The notes beneath the pieces were generated by a model. The model was not told the DNA's origin. It saw only the letters and a program-made list of their open reading frames with translations, and made no database searches. This document shows, in pieces, positions 57,143 through 64,000 of a stretch of 64,000 bases of DNA. The translations under genes and the position numbers were made by a program. The stretch is taken from positions 124,001 through 188,000 of the forward strand of contig NZ_BMQF01000012.1 of NCBI RefSeq assembly GCF_014647975.1, read 5' to 3'. Source of the DNA: Streptomyces fumigatiscleroticus (GTDB lineage: Bacteria; Actinomycetota; Actinomycetes; Streptomycetales; Streptomycetaceae). How positions within the stretch are numbered: the first letter of the stretch is position 1; each line of letters begins with the position of its first letter.

Positions 57143-58531
57143 TCAGAACTGGAGGGACTTGGTCTGGAGGTACTCGGACAGGCCGTGGGCGCCGAGTTCC
57201 CGGCCCACGCCCGACTGCTTGTACCCGCCGAAGGGTGCCAGCGGGTTGAACCGGCCGCCGTTGATGTCGACCTGGCCGGTCTCCATCCGGCGGGCGAAGG
57301 CCACCGCCTCCGCCTCGTCACCGGCCCAGACGGCACCCGCGAGGCCGTAGACCGTGCCGTTGGCGATCCGCAGGGCGTCCTCCTCGTCCTCGTAGCGCAG
57401 GATCGTCAGGACCGGGCCGAAGATCTCCTCCTGCGCGACGGTCATCTCCGGGGTGACGTCGGCGAAGACCGTCGGGCTGACGTAGTAGCCCCGCTCGCGC
57501 GGTGCCTCGGGGCCGCCCGCGACCAGGCGCGCGCCCTCGGCGACGCCCTTCTCGATATAGCCGCGCACGCGTTCGCGCTGCTTGGCGTTGACGACGGGGC
57601 CGATGCGGTCGCCGTACTTCCCGGCGGCGGCCGCGGCCAGTTCCACGGCCTCGTCGTACCGGGAGGTGTGCACCAGCATCCGCGTCCAGGCGCTGCACGT
57701 CTGGCCGGAGTTGGACATGACGTTGGCGACGCCGACGTTGACCGCCTTGGCCAGGTCGGCGGTGGGCAGGATGACGTTGGCGGACTTGCCGCCCAGTTCG
57801 AGGGCGACCCGCTTGACGGCGGCGCCGGCCACGGCGCCGATCCGCCGGCCGACGGCCGTGGAGCCGGTGAAGGACACCATGTCGACCTCGGGGTGCTCGG
57901 CCAGGGCCTGGCCCGCGACCGGGCCCGCGCCGGTGACCAGGTTGAAGACACCGGCCGGTACGCCCGCCTCGTGCACCGCCTCGGCGAACAGCCGCGCGGT
58001 GAGCGGGGTGTCCTCGGCGGGCTTCAGGACGATCGTGCAGCCGGCCGCGAGCGCGGGGGCGGCCTTGGCGACGATCTGGTGCAGCGGATAGTTCCAGGGC
58101 GTGATCGCGGCGACCACGCCGACGGGCTCCTGGTAGACGGTCGAGTTGCCGACCTTCTCCTCGAAGGCGTGGGTGGCGGCCAGTTCGGCGTAGGAGCCCG
58201 CCACCGCGATGGGCGCGCCCACATGGACGGCCTCCGAGAACTTCAGGGGCGAGCCCAGCTCCGCGGTGACGGTCCCGGCGATCTCGTCCTTGCGGGCCAC
58301 CAGGACGTCCCTGAGGGCGGCCAGCCGGGCGGCCCGTTCGGCGGGCGGGGTCGCCGCCCAGCCCGGCAGGGCCCTGCGGGCCGCCCGTACCGCGGCGTCG
58401 ACGTCCTCGACGGTGCCCGCGGGGACCGCGGCGATCACCTGCTCGTCGGCCGGGTTCACGACCTCGATCACGTCCGGGCCTGCGGCGGGGCGCCAGGCGC
58501 CGTCGATGTACATGCCGTCGTGGTGCTTCAT
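57143..58531 (-). CDS. Aldehyde dehydrogenase
   Basis: 462-aa NAD(P)-dependent aldehyde dehydrogenase. ITPWNYPLHQIVAKAAPALAAG (cofactor site), SFTGSTAVGRRI, catalytic Glu in VALELGGKSANVIL and catalytic Cys in NSGQTCSAWTRMLV are all present, as is the FGGYKQSGVGRE C-terminus. It is upstream of the alcohol dehydrogenase in one operon, with GGAAGGAA before ATG 58531 and a dyad 38 nt upstream (58569-58587). Confidence 0.96.
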   Translation of the reverse strand: MKHHDGMYIDGAWRPAAGPDVIEVVNPADEQVIAAVPAGTVEDVDAAVRAARRALPGWAATPPAERAARLAALRDVLVARKDEIAGTVTAELGSPLKFSEAVHVGAPIAVAGSYAELAATHAFEEKVGNSTVYQEPVGVVAAITPWNYPLHQIVAKAAPALAAGCTIVLKPAEDTPLTARLFAEAVHEAGVPAGVFNLVTGAGPVAGQALAEHPEVDMVSFTGSTAVGRRIGAVAGAAVKRVALELGGKSANVILPTADLAKAVNVGVANVMSNSGQTCSAWTRMLVHTSRYDEAVELAAAAAGKYGDRIGPVVNAKQRERVRGYIEKGVAEGARLVAGGPEAPRERGYYVSPTVFADVTPEMTVAQEEIFGPVLTILRYEDEEDALRIANGTVYGLAGAVWAGDEAEAVAFARRMETGQVDINGGRFNPLAPFGGYKQSGVGRELGAHGLSEYLQTKSLQF

Positions 58532-58568
58532 CGCGTTCCTTCCGGGCGGGCTCCGTCGTCCGGCCCTC

Positions 58569-58587
58569 AAACTAGCGCCGTTAGTTT
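58569..58587. promoter_or_regulatory. TetR-type operator of the aldehyde/alcohol dehydrogenase operon
   Basis: AAACTAGCGCCGTTAGTTT: 8 of 9 arm positions symmetric. It shares the AAAYTAGC start and TAGTTT end with the site at 53500-53518. Confidence 0.72.
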
Positions 58588-58632
58588 TCGGGCGCCAGAG
58601 GTCGCCGCCATGGCGCGCCTCACCCGGCGCGT

Positions 58633-59982
58633 TCACTCCTCCAGCTCGGGCAGGCGCGCCGGGGCCGGGCAGATGCGCTCGCCGTGCTGGTCGAAGACGA
58701 ACAGGTGGGCGAGGTCGACGAGGAGGGGGACCTGCATGCCGTCGCGCAGGTCGATGTCGGGGACGGTGCGCACGATCAGGTCGCCGGGCGCACGGCTCTC
58801 CGGCGACGCGGGCTCGGGTGCCGCCTCCGCCGCGTCGGCCGGGTCGTCCAGGACCACCACGGGACCGGCCCGCAGGGTGCCCGCCCGCTCCCGCAGCCGG
58901 TCCAGGACCGTGCCGCCCTCGCGGCGGCGGCGCCGGACCGGACGGGGGACGGGGCGCGGGGCCTGAAGATCGGGTACGACGGCGGGGCGGGAACCGGTGC
59001 TGAAGTGCACCAGGGCCTCGTGCCCCTGGAACTCGACATGCTCCACCAGGCCGGTGATCAGCACCTCGCCGGGGCGGGCGGCGGCGGGCTTGCCGATCCG
59101 CACGGCCTCCGAGCGCAGGCCGACGATGACCTCGCGGCCCTGCTGGACCCGCAGCAGCTGGTGGTCCAGGCTGAGCGGTTCGGGCAGCCGCAGATACTGC
59201 TTGCCCAGGCTGATGGTCATCGCCCCGTCCAGCGGCGCCCGGACGACACCGCGCAGCAGGTTGATCCGCGGGGTGCCGATGAAGGCGGCGACGAAGACAT
59301 TGCTCGGCAGGGCGTACACCGAGCGCGGGGTGCCGACCTGCTGGAGCACTCCGCCGCGCAGCACGGCGACCCGGTCGCCCAGCGACATGGCCTCGGCCTG
59401 GTCGTGGGTGACGTAGACGGTGGTGACACCCAGTTCCCGGGTGAGCCGGGAGATCTCGGCGCGCAGATGGTTGCGGAGCTTGGCGTCCAGGTTGGACAGC
59501 GGCTCGTCCATCAGGAAGGCGGTGGGGTGGCGGGCGATGGCCCGGCCCATGGCGACGCGCTGGCGTTCACCGCCGGAGAGCTGGGCGGGGAAGCGGTCGA
59601 GGAGGTCCTCGATGCCGAGCATGCGGGCGGTGGCGTCCACGCGGGGGGCCGGGTCGGCGTGCGGTGCCTCGACGCGCAGCGGGAAGCCGATGTTGCCGCG
59701 GCCGGTCATGTTGGGGTATAGGGCGAAGTTCTGGAAGACCATCGCCATCCGGCGCTCGGCGGGGAGCAGGTCGTTGGCGTACTCGCCGTCGAGCCGCAGC
59801 TCGCCCTCGGTGATCTCCTCCAGGCCGGCGATCATTCTGAGCACGGTGGACTTGCCGCAGCCGGAAGGGCCCAGCAGGACGAGGAGCTCGCCGGGCGTGA
59901 TGTCGAGCGACAGGCGGTCCACCACGCGGACGCCTCGGGCGTAGGTCTTGCTCACGTCGTGCAGGGAGATGGCGCGTGTCAT
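58633..59982 (-). CDS. ABC transporter ATPase, UgpC/MsiK-type
   Basis: 449-aa CUT1-type sugar importer ATPase. Walker A GPSGCGKST at 38-46, Q-loop VFQNFALYPNM, signature LSGGERQRVAMGRA, Walker B FLMDEPLSNLD and the switch His in VYVTHDQAEAMSLGD. The regulatory OB domains (VGLRSEAVRIG, LVEHVEFQGHEALVHF) are longer than usual through a basic/acidic insert (RPVPRPVRRRRREGG to APEPASPESRAPGD). No permease or solute-binding genes adjoin it, so it is an orphan ATPase, perhaps shared by several importers as MsiK is. GTG/ATG choice: ATG 59982. Confidence 0.93.
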   Translation of the reverse strand: MTRAISLHDVSKTYARGVRVVDRLSLDITPGELLVLLGPSGCGKSTVLRMIAGLEEITEGELRLDGEYANDLLPAERRMAMVFQNFALYPNMTGRGNIGFPLRVEAPHADPAPRVDATARMLGIEDLLDRFPAQLSGGERQRVAMGRAIARHPTAFLMDEPLSNLDAKLRNHLRAEISRLTRELGVTTVYVTHDQAEAMSLGDRVAVLRGGVLQQVGTPRSVYALPSNVFVAAFIGTPRINLLRGVVRAPLDGAMTISLGKQYLRLPEPLSLDHQLLRVQQGREVIVGLRSEAVRIGKPAAARPGEVLITGLVEHVEFQGHEALVHFSTGSRPAVVPDLQAPRPVPRPVRRRRREGGTVLDRLRERAGTLRAGPVVVLDDPADAAEAAPEPASPESRAPGDLIVRTVPDIDLRDGMQVPLLVDLAHLFVFDQHGERICPAPARLPELEE

Positions 59983-60154
59983 GGCAGGTGCCCCCGGGGG
60001 CTCACTGGGCGCTGGTGCTCTGCGGTCCGGATGCCTCGCACGGGTCGTACGGGGCCTGTGGGTCACGGAAGTTAACGGAACGCGAGCGGCCGGGGAAGAG
60101 ACCGGACAGGATCGGACGCCTCCGTCCAGCCCGTGAAAAAGCGGACGACCGCAT

Positions 60155-60207
60155 TCAGCACCCCGAGGGGCGAGGGGAACCGCGCGACCAGCCACGACGA
60201 ACCCGGA
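60155..60207. repeat. Copy of a common Streptomyces intergenic motif
   Basis: CACCCCGAGGGGCGAGGGG followed by AACCGCGCGACCAGCCACGA. From experience, many Streptomyces genomes carry numerous intergenic copies of a GGGGCGCGGGGAACTGCGCGACCAGCC-like motif, often next to terminator hairpins. This looks like a diverged copy. Confidence 0.5.
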
Positions 60208-60255
60208 GACGACGACCCCGCGGACGACGACCTCGCAGACGACGGACAAACGGAC

Positions 60256-60410
60256 AACGGATCCGCGGACGTCAGATCCACGGACGGCGGACCCACGGAC
60301 GTCAGATCCACGGACGTCAGATCCACGGACGTCAGATCCACGGACGGCGGACACACGGACGTCAGATCCACGGACGGCGGACACACGGACGTCAGATCCG
60401 CGGACGGCGC
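60256..60410. repeat. 15-bp tandem array
   Basis: Units of GTCAGATCCACGGAC (at 60271, 60301, 60316, 60331, 60361 and 60391) interspersed with related GGCGGACCCACGGAC units, about ten in all. Both frames are kept because 15 is a multiple of three, giving artefactual Asp-Val-Arg-Ser-Thr-Asp peptides. No ribosome binding site supports a gene here. Confidence 0.85.
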
Positions 60411-60438
60411 GGACCCACGAACGGCAGACCCGCGGACG

Positions 60439-60590
60439 GCGGAGCGGGCCTCCGGCGGAGCGGGCCTCCGGCGGAGCGGGCCTCCGGCGGAGCGGGCCTC
60501 CGGCGGAGCGGGCCTCCGGCGGAGCGGGCCTCCGGCGGAGCGGGCCTCCGGCGGAGCGGGCCTCCGCCGGAGCGGGCCTCCGCCGGAGCG
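60439..60590. repeat. 16-bp tandem array, 9.5 copies
   Basis: GCGGAGCGGGCCTCCG repeated head to tail from 60439 to 60566 without change, then two diverged copies (60567-60590). Each unit contains an inverted pair CGGAG/CTCCG, so single-stranded copies could fold at many registers. It ends exactly where the MFS gene's 3' end (60592) begins. Confidence 0.92.
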
Positions 60591-60591
60591 C

Positions 60592-61830
60592 TCAGCGCGG
60601 ACGCGCACGCCGTAGCAGGTGGGGCCGGTGGGCGCGCCCCGTCCGGACCGGCGGCTGCTCCGCCGGTCCGGACGGGGCGCGCAGGGCCACGGCCGCGGAC
60701 AGCAGGAGCAGACCGCCGAGCATCACGAACGGGGCCGCCACGCCCGCGACGCCGGCGACCAGGCCCGCGGTGGCGGGGGCGGCGACCTGGCCGAGGCGGT
60801 TGCCGGTCAGCCGCAGGGCGAGCGCCGTGGAGCGGGCCTCGTCGGGGGCCGCCTGGACGACGGTCGTCATGGACAGCGGCTGGCCGACGCCCAGGCAGAA
60901 GCCGAGGACGGTCAGCATCAGCCCCAGCGCCCACACCGGCACCGGCAGCGCGACGCCGGCGCAGAGCAGGGCGGCCAGCAGACAGGTGACGGTCAGCAGC
61001 AGGGACCGGCCGAGCAGCCGCAGCAGCGGCGTGAGCACCAGCCGGCAGGCGATGGTGGCCGCCGCGCGCAGGCTGAGCAGCACGCCGATCACGGACGGCG
61101 CGATGCCCCGGTGCTCGCCGACCACCGGCAGATAGGCGGTGAGGATGTCGGTCGCGGACAGCACGGACAGGCTGACGAGGATGCCCGCGGGCACACCCCG
61201 TGCCCGCAGGATGCGCCGTACGGGAACGGGTTCGCCCCGCTCCTTGCGCGCCCCGGGGACCGCGGGCCGCTCGATGCGCCACAGCGACGTGAACGCCGCC
61301 GCGGCCCCCGCGCCCGCCACGAGCAGGGCCAGCGCGCTGCTGCCCGCCATGTCCGGACCGCCGATCAGCGCCCCCGCCGCGATCGGTCCGACCAGCTGCC
61401 CCAGCGAGGCGCCGATGGTGAAGTGGCCGAAGTTGCGGTCCTGTTCGTGCGGCGCGGACTGGCGGGCGACCAGCGACTGGGCGCCGATGACGAAGCAGAG
61501 GTGGCCCAGGCCCATCACCCCGCTCCACAGCGCCATCGTCCACAGGGAGCCGGCGACACCGCTCAGCGCACAGCCGCCGGCGATCAGCACCACACCGGCG
61601 GGCAGCAGGGGCGCGCAGCGCCCGTGGTCGGTGCGGCGGCCGAGCGGTACGGCGGCGAAGAGCGGCAGCAGCGCGTACACGCCCGCGATCACGCCGACCG
61701 CCCGCTCGTCCGCGCCCAGCGCGAGGGCCCGGTAGGAGACGGCGGGCCGGGCCATCGACACCGCCCCCTGCGCGAAGCCGAAGGCGATGACGAGGCGGAG
61801 CAGCCAGCCGCGGTTCCCACCGGGCCTCAT
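60592..61830 (-). CDS. MFS transporter
   Basis: 412-aa major facilitator with about twelve transmembrane segments. Landmarks: LALGADERAVGVIAGVYALLPLFAAVPLGRRTDHGRCAP (the GxLaDrxGRkxxl-type loop between helices 2 and 3), a central basic loop (PAVPGARKERGEPVPVRRILRARG) and paired C-terminal helices. Exporter-like, substrate unknown. AAAGGA lies upstream of ATG 61830. The start is 41 nt after the citrate-transporter stop, so they form an operon. The last ~20 residues are a basic tail next to the 16-bp array. Confidence 0.9.
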   Translation of the reverse strand: MRPGGNRGWLLRLVIAFGFAQGAVSMARPAVSYRALALGADERAVGVIAGVYALLPLFAAVPLGRRTDHGRCAPLLPAGVVLIAGGCALSGVAGSLWTMALWSGVMGLGHLCFVIGAQSLVARQSAPHEQDRNFGHFTIGASLGQLVGPIAAGALIGGPDMAGSSALALLVAGAGAAAAFTSLWRIERPAVPGARKERGEPVPVRRILRARGVPAGILVSLSVLSATDILTAYLPVVGEHRGIAPSVIGVLLSLRAAATIACRLVLTPLLRLLGRSLLLTVTCLLAALLCAGVALPVPVWALGLMLTVLGFCLGVGQPLSMTTVVQAAPDEARSTALALRLTGNRLGQVAAPATAGLVAGVAGVAAPFVMLGGLLLLSAAVALRAPSGPAEQPPVRTGRAHRPHLLRRARPR

Positions 61831-61871
61831 GGTCGTGGTCCTTTCCAGGTACGCGGGAGACGAGGTGCGTC

Positions 61872-63299
61872 TCAGACGATGCCGAACAGAATGCCCGCCC
61901 CGAGAACGACCAGGCAGGTCAGGGCGGCCCACTTCACCACGAACCGCGTGTGGTCGCCGAACTCGACCCTGGCCATGCCGACCAGCACGTACACGGCCGG
62001 CACCAGCGGGCTCGACATGTGCAGCGGCTGTCCGACGATCGAGGCGCGGGCGATCTCCAGGGAGGACACGCCGTGCGCCTGGCCGGCCTCGGCGAGGACC
62101 GGCAGGATGCCGAAGTAGAAGCCGTCGTTGGACATGAAGTAGGTCAGCGGCAGGCTCAGCACACCGGTGACCAGGGCCATGTGCGGGCCCATGGCGTCGG
62201 GGATGATGTCCACCAGCCAGCGGGCCATGTGGTCGACCATGCCGGTGCCCTGGAGCACGCCGGTGAAGACGGCGGCGGCGAAGACCATGCCGGAGACGTT
62301 GAGGACGTTCTCGGCGTGCGCGCCGATCCGGGCCTTCTGGTCGGCCATCCTCGGGAAGTTGACGGTGAGGGCGAGCGCCGCGCCGAGCAGGAACAGCACC
62401 GGGATCGGCAGCCACTCCATGATCATGGCGGTGAGCAGGACCACCGTGAGCAGCGCGTTGAACCAGTACAGCTTGGGCCGCAGGGTGGGCCGGTTCGGGT
62501 CCAGTCCCTGGAGGTCCTTCTCCAGGGACTCCCGGGCGTCGGCGTCCGCGTCGGTGTCCGTGCCGGAAGCGGAGCCGGAGACGGAGCCGGAACCGCCGGT
62601 GCGGGCCTGGCCGCCGCCACCGGAGCCGCCGGAGCCGACGAGGACCGTCTCCGGCTCCTCCACCAGTGCCTCGTCCAGCGACAGCACGCCGAGCCGCTTG
62701 CGCTCGCGGCGGCCGAGGACGTAGGCGAGGACCAGGACGCCGAGCAGGCCGGTGGCCAGGGCCGGGATCATCGGTACGAAGATGTCGCTCGCGTCCAGCT
62801 TCAGGGCGGTCGCGGCACGGGCGGTGGGGCCGCCCCAGGGCAGGGTGTTCATCACGCCGTTGGCCATGGCGGCGACGCCGGTCATCACGACCAGGCTCAT
62901 GCCCAGGCGCTTGTACAGCGGGTACATCGCCGAGACGGTGATCATGAAGGTGGTCGAGCCGTCGCCGTCCAGGGAGACGACGGCGGCCAGCAGGGCCGTG
63001 CCGACGACGATGCGCAGCGGGTCGGCCTTGCAGAACCTGAGGATGCCGCGGACGACCGGGTCGAACAGGCCGACGTCGATCATCACGCCGAAGTAGACGA
63101 TCGCGAACATCAGCATCGCCGCGGTGGGCGCCAGGTCGGTCACGCCGTCGATGACGTAGTCGCCCAGGTGGGCGCCCTTGCCGACGACCACGCAGAACAG
63201 CGCGGGGACGAGTACGAGCGCCGCGATCGGCGACATCTTCTTCAGCATGATCAGGACCAGGAAGGTCGCGATCATGGCGAAGCCGAGGATGGTCAGCAT
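61872..63299 (-). CDS. CitMHS-type citrate/divalent-metal transporter
   Basis: 475-aa membrane carrier of the CitMHS/ITS superfamily. Conserved DGDGSTTFMITVSAMYPLYKRLG and NDGFYFGILPVLAEAGQAHG motifs, with about 12 hydrophobic segments, fit Me2+-citrate:H+ symporters. Between ~205 and 270 lies a long Gly/Ser then Asp/Ala low-complexity cytoplasmic loop (SGGSGGGGQARTGG, GTDTDADADARESLEKD). ATG 63299 is used; GTG 63320 is an in-frame alternative overlapping the operator dyad. It may take up citrate for the neighbouring MFS-linked metabolism; regulators are not in the window. Confidence 0.93.
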   Translation of the reverse strand: MLTILGFAMIATFLVLIMLKKMSPIAALVLVPALFCVVVGKGAHLGDYVIDGVTDLAPTAAMLMFAIVYFGVMIDVGLFDPVVRGILRFCKADPLRIVVGTALLAAVVSLDGDGSTTFMITVSAMYPLYKRLGMSLVVMTGVAAMANGVMNTLPWGGPTARAATALKLDASDIFVPMIPALATGLLGVLVLAYVLGRRERKRLGVLSLDEALVEEPETVLVGSGGSGGGGQARTGGSGSVSGSASGTDTDADADARESLEKDLQGLDPNRPTLRPKLYWFNALLTVVLLTAMIMEWLPIPVLFLLGAALALTVNFPRMADQKARIGAHAENVLNVSGMVFAAAVFTGVLQGTGMVDHMARWLVDIIPDAMGPHMALVTGVLSLPLTYFMSNDGFYFGILPVLAEAGQAHGVSSLEIARASIVGQPLHMSSPLVPAVYVLVGMARVEFGDHTRFVVKWAALTCLVVLGAGILFGIV

Positions 63300-63313
63300 G
63301 AGTGGATACCTAA

Positions 63314-63329
63314 CGTTCACCCTTGAACG
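63314..63329. promoter_or_regulatory. Perfect dyad before the citrate transporter
   Basis: CGTTCACCCTTGAACG: perfect 6-bp arms, 4-nt spacer, 15 nt upstream of the start codon. It would sit over the transcription start or ribosome binding site. Confidence 0.6.
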
Positions 63330-63376
63330 AGCCCACCGGGGCCGGCGGTGCGATGACGTTAGGTGCCGTCAAGCGG

Positions 63377-63394
63377 CGTTAACAAGACGTTGAC
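63377..63394. promoter_or_regulatory. 11-bp-spaced direct repeats before the citrate transporter
   Basis: CGTTAACAAGACGTTGAC: two CGTTRAC units 11 bp apart, the spacing used by OmpR-type response regulators. In the same region GTTCACC (63315-63321) matches the PhoP box unit of Streptomyces as I recall it. Confidence 0.45.
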
Positions 63395-63422
63395 ACGTGA
63401 GCAATAAGCGCAAAACTCCAGG

Positions 63423-64000
63423 TCACGGCGCGTCTGGTGAGAGGGCGAGCGCGACGGGCACACCGTTGAGGACCGCGTTGCCCGACAGCGGGTCGAGCAG
63501 GCTGCCGTCGAGGAGCTGGTTGACGTTGACGCCCGGGTCGGCCGAGGCATGGGTCAGCCGGGTGCCGGGCCGGTCGTGGCCCCAGCCGTGCGGCAGGCTC
63601 ACCACGCCCGGGCGCACGCCGTCCGTGATCTCGGCGGGCGCGGTCACCTCTCCCCCGGCGCCCTTCACCCGCACCGGCGCCCCGTCGCGGATGCCGAGGC
63701 GGGCGGCGTCCTCGGGGTGGATGTGCAGGGTGCAGCGGTTGGAGCCGCCGGTCAGGGCGGGCACGTTGTGCATCCAGCTGTTGTTGGACCGCAGCTGGCG
63801 GCGGCCGATGAGGACCACTCCGGCGGGGCGCCGCACGAGCGCCTCGCGCAGCCGCGGCAGATCGCCGGCGATCGGCTCCGGCAGCAGTTCGATCCGCCCG
63901 CTCCTGGTCCGCAGCGGCTGCGGCAGTCGCGGGCGCAGCGGTCCGAGGTCGATGCCGTGCGGGTGGGCGAGCAGCTTCTGAAGGGTGAGGCCGTCCGGGC
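63423..64000 (-). CDS. Molybdopterin oxidoreductase, C-terminal part (gene continues beyond the window)
   Basis: The frame is open to the end of the window on the minus strand; only ~192 C-terminal residues are present. They form the molydopterin dinucleotide-binding domain of the DMSO-reductase family: RRQLRSNNSWMHNVPALTGGSNRCTLHIHPEDAARLGIRDGAPVRV, then SLPHGWGH and NVNQLLDGSLLDPLSGNAVLNGVPV. The specific enzyme (formate dehydrogenase or nitrate-reductase-like) cannot be told from this part. Confidence 0.88.
   Translation of the reverse strand, partial: PDGLTLQKLLAHPHGIDLGPLRPRLPQPLRTRSGRIELLPEPIAGDLPRLREALVRRPAGVVLIGRRQLRSNNSWMHNVPALTGGSNRCTLHIHPEDAARLGIRDGAPVRVKGAGGEVTAPAEITDGVRPGVVSLPHGWGHDRPGTRLTHASADPGVNVNQLLDGSLLDPLSGNAVLNGVPVALALSPDAP

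Noticed and set aside
60439..60590. CRISPR-like array
   Set aside because: Units are head to tail without spacers, and no cas genes are present.
60133..60615. Plus-strand frame covering both short arrays (Asp-Arg-Ser repeats then Arg-Ser-Gly-Pro repeats)
   Set aside because: It is entirely composed of the two tandem arrays, has no clear ribosome binding site or recognisable domain, and begins within the common intergenic motif.

Overview
This window is high-GC actinobacterial chromosome, almost certainly Streptomyces. It carries two chaplin genes (long chpC-like and short chpH-like), mycothiol biosynthesis (mshC), an F420-dependent oxidoreductase, a parJ/PAC2 gene, soxR, many GTG starts, GTGA stop/start overlaps, and several -10 boxes sitting 6-9 nt before the start codon (leaderless-type). 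From memory, the gene order follows the S. coelicolor chromosomal core around SCO1660-SCO1700 (glycerol catabolism, parJ, mshC, chaplins, gluconate genes, soxR). I could not run an alignment to confirm this.

Layout. 1-2.3 kb: end of the glycerol operon (glpK fragment, glpD) with a strong terminator. 2.3-3.5 kb: a GNAT acetyltransferase and a FadR-type GntR regulator with a perfect dyad at its promoter. 3.7-7.7 kb: parJ-like PAC2 protein, then a leaderless (non-secreted) subtilisin-like protease paired with a glutamine-rich protein. 7.8-12.5 kb: mshC, a three-gene actinobacterial conserved set (SCO1664-type kinase-like protein, DUF3090, histidine phosphatase) and divergent corA. 12.5-19 kb: ferritin-like protein, F420 oxidoreductase, aldo/keto reductase, a RecD-like protein whose helicase motifs are all degenerate, and small conserved proteins. 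19-20.4 kb: chpC and chpH. 20.5-27.3 kb: M20 peptidase, tRNA-Leu(GAG), YchJ-like protein and the gluconate/idonate cluster (gntR, gntK, gntP, gluconate 5-dehydrogenase, idonate dehydrogenase).

27.3-35.8 kb: a putative lipoprotein, a Tat-type molybdoenzyme with its cytochrome b, a DMT transporter, a Nudix enzyme, a 700-bp non-coding 248-bp tandem repeat, two DUF202 membrane proteins, a quinone reductase and a histidine-rich protein. 35.9-42.4 kb: acyl-CoA/fatty-acid type genes (phosphotransferase, acyl-CoA dehydrogenase, LysR, TetR, CoA ligase, SDR). 42.5-48 kb: a frameshifted NamZ/DUF1343 gene, an alpha/beta hydrolase and a secreted penicillin acylase. 48.3-52.2 kb: a zinc-ribbon protein, a BKACE enzyme, soxR, a MaoC/TetR divergent pair and YiaA/B. 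52.3-58.6 kb: acyl-CoA dehydrogenase/TetR divergent pair, ArsR-like regulator, EamA transporter, Zn-alcohol dehydrogenase and aldehyde dehydrogenase. 58.6-64 kb: an orphan CUT1-type ABC ATPase, two short tandem arrays, MFS and citrate-type transporters, and the C-terminus of a molybdopterin oxidoreductase running off the window.

Operator-like dyads suggest that TetR proteins link separated catabolic genes. ATACCGACYGGT-type sites lie upstream of the phosphotransferase/acyl-CoA dehydrogenase pair and of the SDR/ligase/TetR operon. CTAAGC-N4-GCTTAG-type sites flank the MaoC and TetR genes. AAAYTAGC-type sites lie upstream of the acyl-CoA dehydrogenase/TetR pair and of the aldehyde dehydrogenase/alcohol dehydrogenase operon. 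The least explained items are the dead RecD-like protein, the kinase-like/phosphatase/DUF3090 set, the protease/Q-rich pair and the non-coding tandem arrays.
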